Shown: positions 1 to 7,028 of the stretch, one piece after another | How the letters are laid out: each line of letters opens with the position of its first letter | How positions within the stretch are numbered: the first letter of the stretch is position 1 | Assembly (NCBI GenBank): GCA_025352585.1 | Contig: JANXTD010000457.1 | Coordinates: forward strand, 1 to 20,589 | DNA from: Fimbriiglobus sp. | GTDB lineage: Bacteria; Planctomycetota; Planctomycetia; Gemmatales; Gemmataceae | DNA: 20,589 bases | Direction of reading: 5' to 3' | The notes under the pieces: model-generated | The model's input: the letters and a program-made list of their open reading frames with translations, nothing else | What the model was told of the DNA's origin: nothing | The model's database searches: none | Program-made: the position numbers and the translations under genes

Positions 1-72
1 TGACCGGAGGCCGCCCCGGAGGGCGGCGCGCTCGGCGTCGGTTAGGTCGCGGACGAACAGTGGTGGCTTCAT
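1..72 (-). CDS. IS630-type transposase, N-terminal fragment (cut by window edge)
   Basis: Only the first 24 codons are inside the window. They begin at the ATG at 72-70 and read MKPPLFVRDLTDAERAALRG before running off the left edge. I recognise this opening from the helix-turn-helix N-termini of IS630-family transposases that are abundant in Gemmata genomes. In that family the N-terminal part binds the element's ends, and a DDE domain, not visible here, cuts and joins DNA at TA dinucleotides. The gene points away from the window, so whether it is intact cannot be judged. Twenty-four residues are little evidence, and a related winged-helix protein is possible. Confidence 0.6.
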   Translation of the reverse strand, partial: MKPPLFVRDLTDAERAALRGGLRS

Positions 73-127
73 CCCGTTAGAGTACGGGCCGACGAGACGA
101 ATCACAGGATGTCACCTGGAACTGCAC
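1..127 (-). mobile_element. Probable end of an IS630-like insertion sequence
   Basis: The transposase start at 72 implies that the upstream end of the element lies between 73 and the DUF1501 stop codon at 154. A TA dinucleotide, the target typical of IS630/Tc1 elements, sits at 128-129, and the minus-strand sequence inward from 127 reads GTGCAGTTCCAGGTGACATC, a plausible terminal repeat. The matching repeat is outside the window, so the exact boundary is inference. Confidence 0.3.
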
Positions 128-153
128 TAGGGCCGGAATTCGCCCCCACCACT

Positions 154-1587
154 CTACCCGATGATGCCGGTGATCGGCTTGCCGAAGTCGATCTCGAGGC
201 GCTTGCGGCCCGGCACTTCCAGCTTGCGCGGGTCGAGGCCGAGTTGGTGCAAGACGGTGGCGTGGATGTCGGTCACGTAGTGGCGATCTTCGACGCCGTG
301 GAAGCCGATCTCGTCGGTCGCGCCGTGGACGACGCCCCCCTTGACGCCGCCGCCGGCCAGCCAGACGCTGAACGCCTGCGGGTGGTGGTCGCGGCCGTCC
401 CCCTCGGCCCCCGGCGAGCGGCCGAACTCCGTCGCCCAGACCACGAGCGTGTCCTTCAACAGCCCGCGCTGCTTCAGGTCGGCGAGCAGCCCGGCGATCG
501 GCTTGTCGGTCTGCGTCGAGAGCTTGGTGTGGTTCTCCTTGATCTTGGCGTGGGCGTCCCAGTCGCCGCCGCCCCCGCCGCCGTGGAAGACCTGCACGAA
601 GCGGACGCCGCGCTCGACCAGCCGGCGGGCGGTGAGGCAGGTCGTGCCGAAGGGGGCCGTCTCGGGGCGGTCGAGGCCGTACAGCGCGCGGGTCTCGGCC
701 GACTCGCGCTCCAGCGACAGCGTCTCGGGCACGGCGGTCTGCATCTTGAAGGCGAGTTCGTACGACTTGATGCGGGCCTGCACCTGCGGGTCGTCGGGGT
801 AGTCGATGCCGGCGAGGCGGTTGAGCCGGCCGATCAAGCCGAACTCGTCGGCCTGCTCCTTCGCCGACTTGCCGGGCATCGGCCGGCCGAACGGCAGCGG
901 GGCCGCGCCGCCCAGGTTCAGCCGCACCCCGGCGTGCTCCGGCCCGAGGTACGCCGCCCCGTGCGCCCAACTGCCGCCGCAGCAGTCGCCCGGCGGTGCC
1001 CCCAGCACGACGTACTCCGGCAGGTTGTCGGCCAGCGCCCCGAGGCCGTAGCAGGCCCACGAGCCGAGCGTCGGGAACGCCCCCTCGCGCACGTGCCGGC
1101 CGGTGTGGAACTGCAACATCGCGCCGTGGTCGTTGTCCGTCGTCCAGACCGAGCGCACCACCGCGAGGTCGTCGGCCATCGCCGCGGTGTGCTTCCACCA
1201 GTCGGCCGCGAGCAGCCCCGACTTGCCGTAGCGGGCCGTGCCGCAGTTCAGCGCCATGAGCGTCTTGCGGTTGCCGTGCTTCGGGTTGCCCTCGACCACG
1301 TCCTTCGCCTCGGCCTTCACGGCGTCGGCGAACGGCGTGTCAGCGATCGACTTGCCGGCGTATTTGTTCAGGGCCGGCTTGGGGTCCCAGCTCTCGAGGT
1401 GCGACACGCCGCCGCATAGGAAGATCCAGATGACACTCTTGGCCTTGGCCGGGTGGTGCGGGCCACTTTCGACCCCAAGTTTCGGGTCGCCCGGTGGTCC
1501 CGAGGCCCCGTCGCGGGCGAGCATCGCCCCGAGGGCCAGGCCGGTGAAGCCGAGGCCGGTGTCCGCAAGGAACGAGCGGCGGTTCAT
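154..1587 (-). CDS. DUF1501 family protein, Tat-exported (sulfatase/alkaline phosphatase-like fold)
   Basis: The protein has 477 residues, starting at the ATG at 1587-1585. A GGAGGGG ribosome site precedes that ATG, and the ATG overlaps the stop of the upstream peptidase gene as ATGA, so translation is probably coupled. The N-terminus MNRRSFLADTG followed by a hydrophobic stretch to about residue 23 is a twin-arginine export signal. DUF1501 hallmarks follow: LCGGVSHLESWDPKP (57-71), HTGRH (161-165), DWDAH (342-346), EFGR (387-390), GRDHHP (398-403) and VTDIHATVLHQLGLD (438-452). The Asp/His clusters fit a metal-binding alkaline-phosphatase-superfamily core, but the reaction of this family is unknown. 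In planctomycetes DUF1501 genes usually sit beside DUF1549/DUF1553 cytochrome-like genes; here the partner is a peptidase under a GntR regulator. Confidence 0.93.
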   Translation of the reverse strand: MNRRSFLADTGLGFTGLALGAMLARDGASGPPGDPKLGVESGPHHPAKAKSVIWIFLCGGVSHLESWDPKPALNKYAGKSIADTPFADAVKAEAKDVVEGNPKHGNRKTLMALNCGTARYGKSGLLAADWWKHTAAMADDLAVVRSVWTTDNDHGAMLQFHTGRHVREGAFPTLGSWACYGLGALADNLPEYVVLGAPPGDCCGGSWAHGAAYLGPEHAGVRLNLGGAAPLPFGRPMPGKSAKEQADEFGLIGRLNRLAGIDYPDDPQVQARIKSYELAFKMQTAVPETLSLERESAETRALYGLDRPETAPFGTTCLTARRLVERGVRFVQVFHGGGGGGDWDAHAKIKENHTKLSTQTDKPIAGLLADLKQRGLLKDTLVVWATEFGRSPGAEGDGRDHHPQAFSVWLAGGGVKGGVVHGATDEIGFHGVEDRHYVTDIHATVLHQLGLDPRKLEVPGRKRLEIDFGKPITGIIG

Positions 1588-2786
1588 GAGTCCCCTCCGA
1601 ACGGGCAATACATCGTGGCGACTAAGGCGTAAAGGCGGGCGACGCGGACGAGGTCGTCGGTGTTCACCCACTCGGCCGTGGTGTGCGCGCCGCCGGCCGT
1701 CGGGCCGTGGGTGATCGCCGGGATGCCGGCCGACGACCAGAACGAGTTGCCGTCATCGACGAACGGCTTCCCGCCGATGGGCAACCGCTCGCCGACCAGC
1801 CCGGCGTAGGCCGACTGGAACACCCCGACGAACGGGTCGGCGGTGTCCAGGCGGAAGGCGTCGCGCATCAGCCGCGTCTCGACCTCGATCGCCGCCCCGG
1901 TCTCGGCGGCGAGGGTCGCGCACAAGCCCCGGAACTCGCGGTCGGCGTCGGCGAAGCGCGTCCCCGGCAGCCAGCGGCGCGTCCCCTCCAGCCGGCACGT
2001 CTGCGGGAACTCGTTGTAAATCGAGCCGCTCTGGACGGTGCCGACGAACGCGCTCGCGGCCCCGGCCAGCGGGTCGTTGGACCGCGCCAACTCCGCGTCG
2101 AGCCGGCCGAGGCGGGTCACGAGTTCCGCCCCGACGGCGATGACGCTCGGCTCGTCGGGCCGGTAGACCTCGTGGACCGGCGGCCCCGGCCGGCGCACCG
2201 TCGCCGCCCAGGTGAAGCCGCCGCGGCCGACCACCGGCAACGCCGCGTTGAAGTACTCCGGCAGCAGCACCGCCCTGCCGACGTGGCCCGCGGCGATCAG
2301 CGCGTCGAGTTGGCTCCCGTCGCCCCACGGCGACTCGTGCAGGTCGTGCGCGGTGAGCAGCAGGTCGCCGGCCGCCAGGCCGCCGGCGTCGCGCACGGCC
2401 CGCATCGCCTCGACGGCCGCCGCGAGGCCGCCCTTCATGTCCGCCGCCCCGCTGCCGGTCAGCCGGTCGCCGACCACTTGCGGCGGGGCGAACGGCAGGT
2501 GGACCGTGTCGAGGTGGGCGTTGAATTGCAGCGTCCGCCCCGGCCGGCCGGACGACAGCCGCGCGACGACGGCGGGGGCCGCCGGGTGGCCGGCGACGGG
2601 GCGCTCGACGGCGAACCCGTCGGCGGTGAGGATGGCCGCGAGTTCGTCCGCCACCGCCCCGGCCGCGCCGGTGGGGCTGGGCCGCGCGATCAGCCGCACG
2701 GCCGTGTCGAGCAGCCGCGCCGGGTTGACCGCCTCGCACACAGCAGGCAGCGGGTGCGTCGGGGTGCGCCGGGCCTCAGTTCTCAT
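1584..2786 (-). CDS. M20 family metallopeptidase/deacylase (ArgE/DapE/CPG2-like)
   Basis: This 400-residue protein is probably cytoplasmic; I see no signal peptide. M20 enzymes use two zinc ions to hydrolyse amide bonds in small peptides or N-acyl amino acids. The ligand pattern is present: HLDTVHLPF (H91, catalytic D93), GSGAADMKGG (D116, bridging), HES (H150, E151), PEYF (E177) and GGAHTT (H368). Residues 150-151 are His-Glu where many members have Glu-Glu, so the base/ligand arrangement is slightly unusual. A dimerisation domain fills about 185-300. The ATG at 2786 overlaps the end of the GntR gene by 11 bases; a GTG at codon 16 (VCEAVN) is an alternative start. The gene sits between the regulator and the DUF1501 gene. 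The true substrate is unknown. Confidence 0.9.
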   Translation of the reverse strand: MRTEARRTPTHPLPAVCEAVNPARLLDTAVRLIARPSPTGAAGAVADELAAILTADGFAVERPVAGHPAAPAVVARLSSGRPGRTLQFNAHLDTVHLPFAPPQVVGDRLTGSGAADMKGGLAAAVEAMRAVRDAGGLAAGDLLLTAHDLHESPWGDGSQLDALIAAGHVGRAVLLPEYFNAALPVVGRGGFTWAATVRRPGPPVHEVYRPDEPSVIAVGAELVTRLGRLDAELARSNDPLAGAASAFVGTVQSGSIYNEFPQTCRLEGTRRWLPGTRFADADREFRGLCATLAAETGAAIEVETRLMRDAFRLDTADPFVGVFQSAYAGLVGERLPIGGKPFVDDGNSFWSSAGIPAITHGPTAGGAHTTAEWVNTDDLVRVARLYALVATMYCPFGGDS

Positions 2787-3411
2787 CGATGTGCCGCTCC
2801 AGGGCCGCGACCGCGACCGCCTTCGGCCCCGCTTGGAACGCTTCGAGCAACTCCGCGTGGTGGCGGTGCAGCCGGGCCAGGTCGTTCTTCTCGTGGTGCG
2901 CCTGCACCGTGTCCCAGAAGTGCGCCCGCATCCGCGTGACGATCGTCTGCCAGATGGCCAGCAGGTCCGGCGACCCCGCCCGCTCCAGCACGTAGCGGTG
3001 GAACGCCAGGTCGAGCGCCGGCAGCGACTGCCACTCCTGTTGCCGGCAGGCCCGCTGCATCTGGAACACCACGTCGCCCCAGTGGCGGAAGTCGTCCGAG
3101 GTGAGGCCGGCGTAGATCTGCTTGAAGGCGTAGACCTCGATCGTGCGGCGGATCGGCAGGACCAGGTCGCGAATCGCCTCCGGGGCCGGCGGGGCGACGG
3201 TGACGCCGCAGTTGGTCTTGGCGACGAACAGCCCCTCGCTGGTGAGCATCGACACCGCCTCGCGGATCGGCCCCCGGCTCACGCCAAAGCGCTCGGCGAG
3301 GGCCGCCTCGGTCACCTTCTCGCCGACGGACAGTCGCCCGGCGAACACGTCGTCGCGCAGCCGCTCGGTGATCTGGTCGCGTGTACTCAGCAGTCCGCCC
3401 GCGGTCGCCAT
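2776..3411 (-). CDS. GntR family transcriptional regulator, FadR/FCD subfamily
   Basis: The protein has 211 residues from the ATG at 3411-3409 (MATAGG). A winged helix-turn-helix spans about residues 10-75, with LAERFGVSRGPIREAVSML as the recognition region. The all-helical FCD ligand-binding domain follows (80-207). Its usual metal-binding set is visible: D134 and H138 in DLAFH, H184, and H207 near the end. FCD regulators typically sense carboxylic acids or sugar acids and repress neighbouring catabolic genes. In-frame TTG codons further upstream (for example at 3453) fall inside the promoter, so 3411 is the better start, though its ribosome site is weak. It is the first gene of the minus-strand operon and divergent from the plus-strand cluster that begins at 3547. 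Confidence 0.93.
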   Translation of the reverse strand: MATAGGLLSTRDQITERLRDDVFAGRLSVGEKVTEAALAERFGVSRGPIREAVSMLTSEGLFVAKTNCGVTVAPPAPEAIRDLVLPIRRTIEVYAFKQIYAGLTSDDFRHWGDVVFQMQRACRQQEWQSLPALDLAFHRYVLERAGSPDLLAIWQTIVTRMRAHFWDTVQAHHEKNDLARLHRHHAELLEAFQAGPKAVAVAALERHIDEN

Positions 3412-3446
3412 GATTCGGGGTCTCGGGAGAAATCGGGCATTGGCTC

Positions 3447-3476
3447 TTGACAAGCATATTGTTGACCGTGTAGATT
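3447..3476 (+). promoter_or_regulatory. Candidate promoter of the plus-strand catabolic cluster
   Basis: TTGACA (3447-3452) and TAGATT (3471-3476) are spaced 18 bases apart, which would start transcription near 3484, some 60 bases before the GTG at 3547. An alternative pair is TTGACC (3462-3467) with TAAAAG (3485-3490). Both overlap the inverted-repeat operator. Confidence 0.35.
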
Positions 3477-3481
3477 GTCAA
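3453..3481 (-). promoter_or_regulatory. Promoter of the GntR-M20-DUF1501 operon
   Basis: On the minus strand TTGACA (3481-3476) is followed by a 17-base spacer and TATGCT (3458-3453). This is a consensus -35 at ideal spacing with a 4/6 match -10. Transcription would start near 3446, leaving a leader of about 35 bases before the ATG at 3411. Confidence 0.6.
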
Positions 3482-3486
3482 CAATA
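3457..3486. promoter_or_regulatory. Inverted-repeat operator, probably for the adjacent GntR regulator
   Basis: TATTGTTGAC (3457-3466) and GTCAACAATA (3477-3486) are a perfect 10-base inverted repeat separated by 10 bases. The right arm lies within ATTGTCAACAAT (3474-3485), an ATTGT-N2-ACAAT palindrome typical of FCD-type GntR sites. The repeat covers the minus-strand -35 and touches its -10, and it overlaps the plus-strand promoter candidate. A bound repressor could therefore block both directions. Confidence 0.65.
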
Positions 3487-3546
3487 AAAGCGGTTCGCCG
3501 CCGCCGACTTATTTCTGCCTGCTCTTCACTCCCGCGGAGGTGACCC

Positions 3547-4530
3547 GTGTCCCGTCCCCAGTTCTCGCCCCGGTCGGCGTTCACGCTGATCGAGTTGCTG
3601 GTGGTGATCGCCATCATCGCCATCCTGATCGGCCTCCTACTCCCGGCGGTCCAAAAGGTCCGCGAGGCGGCGGCCCGCATGACCTGCAGCAACAACTTGA
3701 AGCAGATCGGCCTGGCCTGCCATAACTACCACGACGCGAACTTGAAGCTGCCGGTCAGCCAGTACGGCGACTACAGCGACCCCTTGGCCTTCGGGGGTTA
3801 CACCTACACTTCGCAGTCGTGGAGCTTCCTGGCCTTTATCTTGCCCCACCTCGAACAGGACAACCTCTACCGGCTCGGGAACATCCCCGCGTCGAGCATT
3901 GGCACAAGCCCTGGGCTGGGTCAGGCGGTGAAGCCCTACTTGTGCCCGAGTGACACGATGTCGTCGCTGAAGACCTTTAACCAGAAGTCGCGGTACACGT
4001 CGTCGAGCGTCGTCGTGGGCCTGACGAGTTACAAGGGCGTGCTCGGGTCGAACTTCAACTACGGCGACTTCGCCAACGCCGCCCCCGCGTTCGCCAACGG
4101 CGGCGACGGCTTCTGGGGGGCCAACGGCCTCCTGTCGCTCGACCGCTGGAAGGCCCCGGTCGCCCTCGTCGGCGTGACCGACGGCACGAGCAACACCTTC
4201 CTCGTCGGCGAAGACATCTGGACCCCGGAGTACGCCAACGGCACGCAGCCGGGCAACGGCTTCTCGTGGGCGCACGCCGTCGAGTCCACGCAGACCTGTG
4301 CGATGCCGCCGAACTACTTGAAGCACTCGAACGGAGTCAAGATCGACGTGAACAGCACCGACCAGGCCGAGTGGGGCAGTTACAAGGGGTTCAAGAGCAA
4401 GCACACCGGCGGCGTGCAGTTCGTCTACGCCGACGGCAGCGTCCACTTCGTCCGCGACTCGATCCCGCTGAGCACCTACCGCGCCTTGGCGAGCTACGCC
4501 GGCGGCGAAGTGCTCGTTGACGCCCCGTGA
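3547..4530 (+). CDS. DUF1559 protein with prepilin-type N-terminal domain
   Basis: The protein has 327 residues. The GTG start at 3547 is set by a GGAGG site (3536-3540) six bases upstream. A type IV pilin-like leader, [19 protein letters not shown], is followed by the planctomycete signature AVQKVREAAARM, a hydrophobic N-terminal helix and a large globular domain (SBP_bac_10/DUF1559). The C-terminal part has the H-X9-DG motif in HTGGVQFVYADGS, about residues 290-303. Residue -1 before the predicted cleavage Phe is Ala, not the usual Gly. Such proteins occur in many copies in planctomycetes and are thought to be pseudopilin-like surface or periplasmic proteins; their function is not established. 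It is the first gene of the plus-strand cluster and is followed at 37 bases by a lipoprotein gene, a pairing common in this group. Confidence 0.93.
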   Translation: MSRPQFSPRSAFTLIELLVVIAIIAILIGLLLPAVQKVREAAARMTCSNNLKQIGLACHNYHDANLKLPVSQYGDYSDPLAFGGYTYTSQSWSFLAFILPHLEQDNLYRLGNIPASSIGTSPGLGQAVKPYLCPSDTMSSLKTFNQKSRYTSSSVVVGLTSYKGVLGSNFNYGDFANAAPAFANGGDGFWGANGLLSLDRWKAPVALVGVTDGTSNTFLVGEDIWTPEYANGTQPGNGFSWAHAVESTQTCAMPPNYLKHSNGVKIDVNSTDQAEWGSYKGFKSKHTGGVQFVYADGSVHFVRDSIPLSTYRALASYAGGEVLVDAP

Positions 4531-4567
4531 CCCGGTCCCTTTCCTTGCTCCTTGTGGGGGTCTGCCC

Positions 4568-4990
4568 ATGTCCGGTTTCAGAACGGCGGCGGCGCTGGTC
4601 GTCGGGGTCGTCGCCCTCGCGGCCGGTTGCGCCGGCGAGGTCGAGCAACTCGCCCCGGTCTCAGGCGCTGTGACCGTCAACGGCCAGCCGGTGCCGAGCG
4701 GCAACGTGACATTTTACCCCGACAGTTCCAAGGGGAACGCCAGCCAGCACCAGCCGACCGGCCGACTCGACGCCACCGGGAAGTTCGAGCTGTTCGTCCC
4801 CGGCGGAAAGAAGGGCGCGCCCGCCGGGTGGTACAAGGTCGTCGTGTACGCGGTCGATGACCCGCAACCCGGCAAGCCGAACAAGTACTTCGTCAACAAG
4901 CAGTACACCAGTCCCACCAGCACCCCGGTCTCGGTTGAGGTGGTCGCCAACCCGGACCCAGGCCGCTACGAGTGGAAGCTGACCAAGTGA
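4568..4990 (+). CDS. Small lipoprotein with carboxypeptidase-regulatory-like beta-sandwich
   Basis: The protein has 140 residues from the ATG at 4568. An in-frame ATG at 4517 would overlap the upstream gene and place charged and Pro residues ahead of the signal, so 4568 is preferred. A hydrophobic signal peptide ends at LAAGC, making C21 the probable lipidated residue (Ala at -3 is a slightly relaxed lipobox). The remainder has the pattern PVSGAVTVNGQPVPSGNVTF ... GRLDATGKFEL ... GWYKVVVYA, that of the transthyretin/carboxypeptidase-regulatory-like fold seen in many planctomycete lipoproteins paired with DUF1559 genes. No catalytic residues are apparent. The role is unknown; binding to a partner protein or carbohydrate at the cell envelope is a guess. 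Confidence 0.85.
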   Translation: MSGFRTAAALVVGVVALAAGCAGEVEQLAPVSGAVTVNGQPVPSGNVTFYPDSSKGNASQHQPTGRLDATGKFELFVPGGKKGAPAGWYKVVVYAVDDPQPGKPNKYFVNKQYTSPTSTPVSVEVVANPDPGRYEWKLTK

Positions 4991-5010
4991 CAACCCGCAC
5001 GGACCTCCCG

Positions 5011-5910
5011 ATGACACCCGCCAACGCCCCGCCGGAGTACCGCTACGAGAAGCTGACGTGGCCGGAGGTTAACGCCGCCGTCGCCCGCGCGCCGGTGTGC
5101 GTCCTGCCCGTGGGTAGCATCGAGCAGCACGGCCCGCACCTGCCGCTCGACGTGGACGTGGTCTGCCCGCGCGGCGTCGCCGACGGGGCCGGCCGCGAAC
5201 TCCCCGACAAGCTGCTCGTGCTGCCGACGCTGTGGACCGGCTACACCGCCCACGTCATGGACTTCCCCGGCACGATCAACGCCCAGCCCACCACACTGCT
5301 CGACTCGGTGCTCGACATCACCCGCAGCCTGGCGTACCACGGGTTCAAGAAGATCCTGCTGCTCAACGGCCACGGCTCGAACTTCCCGATCCTCGACTTA
5401 GCAGCCCGGCGGACCAACCTCGAGACCGACGCCGAGTGCGCCGCGCTGTCGTGGTGGGGGCTGCTGACGGTCGATCCGGACTTCCTGCCGTCGTGGCGCG
5501 AGAGCCGCTTCCCCGGCGGCTGCGCCCACGCCTGCGAACTCGAGACCTCGCTGTACCTGTACCTCGACGGGGCGAACGTCCGGCGCGACCTGATCCGCGA
5601 CGGCGTCATCAAGTTCAACGAGGAGCACAGCCCATTCTTGTGGCTCGACCTGTTCGGCTCCGGGCCGATGGCGTTCATCCCGTGGACCAGCGCCTACTCG
5701 GAGACCGGGGCGTTCGGCGAGCCGGAGAAGGCGACCGCGGCGAAGGGCGAGCGGGCGTACGTCGAAGCGGTGAAGCAACTCGTGCGGCTCACAACGTGGT
5801 GGCAGGCCCGGCCGCGCGACGCCCGGCGCGACCACCACGCCACGCCGCCGACGATGCCGATGCCGTGGGGCAACCGCCCGGTCCCGAACCCGAAGGGCGG
5901 CGCGTCGTGA
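5011..5910 (+). CDS. Creatininase family amidohydrolase
   Basis: The protein has 299 residues from the ATG at 5011. GTG codons at 4987 (overlapping the previous stop as GTGA) and 4972 are alternative starts; no option has a strong ribosome site. Creatininase-family enzymes hydrolyse cyclic or linear amides with two divalent metals. The signature is clear: GSIEQHGPHLPLDVD (E38, H40, D49), NGHGSN (H121) and AHACELETS (E177). The fold is therefore well supported, but creatinine as substrate is not: the family also includes N-formylamide and other lactam hydrolases. The C-terminal tail (about 265-299) is Arg/His/Pro rich and looks like a disordered extension. The next gene's GTG start overlaps this stop codon, pointing to coupled translation with the enolase-superfamily enzyme. 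Confidence 0.92.
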   Translation: MTPANAPPEYRYEKLTWPEVNAAVARAPVCVLPVGSIEQHGPHLPLDVDVVCPRGVADGAGRELPDKLLVLPTLWTGYTAHVMDFPGTINAQPTTLLDSVLDITRSLAYHGFKKILLLNGHGSNFPILDLAARRTNLETDAECAALSWWGLLTVDPDFLPSWRESRFPGGCAHACELETSLYLYLDGANVRRDLIRDGVIKFNEEHSPFLWLDLFGSGPMAFIPWTSAYSETGAFGEPEKATAAKGERAYVEAVKQLVRLTTWWQARPRDARRDHHATPPTMPMPWGNRPVPNPKGGAS

Positions 5911-7019
5911 AGGTCACCCGCGTCGAGGCGATCGTGTTGCGCCGGCCGCACGTCGCCGCCGCCGCCGACGGCACGCAAGACACCTGCCTGATCCGCGTCG
6001 AAACCGACGCCGGCGTCACCGGCGTGGGCGAGGTCGATTCGTGCCCCGAGGCGGTGAAGGCGATCGTGGACGCGCCGCTGTCGCACTCGAACTGCTCCGG
6101 CCTAGCCCGCGTGCTGGTGGGCATGGACCCGCTGGCGATCGACGTGTGCAACCGCCGGATGCGCCGCGCGGCCAACTACTACTCGTCCGGCGGGGTGGCG
6201 GTCCACGCGATGGGCGGCATCGACATGGCGCTGTGGGACCTGGCCGGCAAAGCGCTCGGCCAGCCGGTCTACCGGCTCCTCAGCGGGCCGTTCCAGACGC
6301 GCTTCCGGGCCTACAGTTCGGTGCTCTTCGGCGACACCCCGGCGGCAACCTACGACAGTGCCCGGCGCTGGGCCGACCGCGGCTTCACCGCCGTCAAGTT
6401 CGGCTGGGGGCCGATGGGGCAGTCCGAGACGCTTGACCTGGCGCTGGTGCGCGAGGCCCGCCGCGGGCTGGGCGACGGCATCGACTTGCTCATCGACGCG
6501 GGGGAGTGTTACGACGCCCGCACCGCGATTCGCCGCAGTCAGCAGTACGCCGAATTCCGGCCGTACTGGCTCGAAGAGATGCTGCACCCGGACGACCTGG
6601 CCGGCTACCGCGCCCTGGCCGCCGTCAGCCCGACGCCGATCGCGGCCGGCGAGACGGCGGCCACCGAGGCGGAGTTCCTGCGCATGCTCGACGACGGCCA
6701 CCTCGACTGGATTCAGCCCGACCCGTCGCGCTGCGGTATTTCGACGATGCTGGCCGTCGGCCGGGCGGCGCTGGCCCGGCACAAGCGGGTCTGCAACCAC
6801 ACCTTCAAGAGCGCCGTGACGCTGGCCGCGAGCCTGCACGTCATGGCCGCGCTGCCGGGGGTGGATGTCGTCGAGTTCTGCATGGCCGACTCGCCGCTGC
6901 GTCACGAGTTGACGTTCGAGGCGATCGAGTTCGCCGACGGGTTCGCCACGATCTCCGACCGGCCCGGCCTCGGGGTGACGCTGGACCCGGCCGCCGTCGA
7001 GAAGTACCGCGTCGGCTAA
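5907..7019 (+). CDS. Enolase superfamily, mandelate racemase/muconate lactonizing enzyme-type
   Basis: The protein has 370 residues. The reading frame is open far upstream, but the real start is the GTG at 5907, which overlaps the creatininase stop (GTGA); from there the protein opens KVTRVEAIVLRRP, a normal family N-terminus. The capping domain spans about 1-125, followed by a TIM barrel. Metal ligands are D197 (LLIDAGE), E223 (WLEEM) and E249 (AAGET). K164 (AVKFGWG) and the D271/H298 pair (QPDPSRCG, NHTFKS) supply the mandelate-racemase-group acid/base residues. The second Lys of the usual K-x-K is replaced by Gly. Such enzymes abstract the proton alpha to a carboxylate, mostly as sugar-acid dehydratases or racemases. 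The ACS transporter next door and the FCD regulator fit an acid sugar, but the exact substrate is unknown. Confidence 0.93.
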   Translation: MKVTRVEAIVLRRPHVAAAADGTQDTCLIRVETDAGVTGVGEVDSCPEAVKAIVDAPLSHSNCSGLARVLVGMDPLAIDVCNRRMRRAANYYSSGGVAVHAMGGIDMALWDLAGKALGQPVYRLLSGPFQTRFRAYSSVLFGDTPAATYDSARRWADRGFTAVKFGWGPMGQSETLDLALVREARRGLGDGIDLLIDAGECYDARTAIRRSQQYAEFRPYWLEEMLHPDDLAGYRALAAVSPTPIAAGETAATEAEFLRMLDDGHLDWIQPDPSRCGISTMLAVGRAALARHKRVCNHTFKSAVTLAASLHVMAALPGVDVVEFCMADSPLRHELTFEAIEFADGFATISDRPGLGVTLDPAAVEKYRVG

Positions 7020-7028
7020 GGGGTGGCG

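Noticed and set aside
3412..3484. Longer GntR starts (TTG at 3453 or another in-frame start near 3484)
   Set aside because: They lie within the proposed -10/-35 region and add residues not typical of the family; the ATG at 3411 fits a 35-base leader.
5232..5906. A long in-frame extension of the enolase-superfamily gene across the creatininase gene
   Set aside because: The extra 225 codons are Arg/Pro-rich nonsense in an alternate frame of the creatininase gene. The family N-terminus starts exactly at the GTG at 5907.
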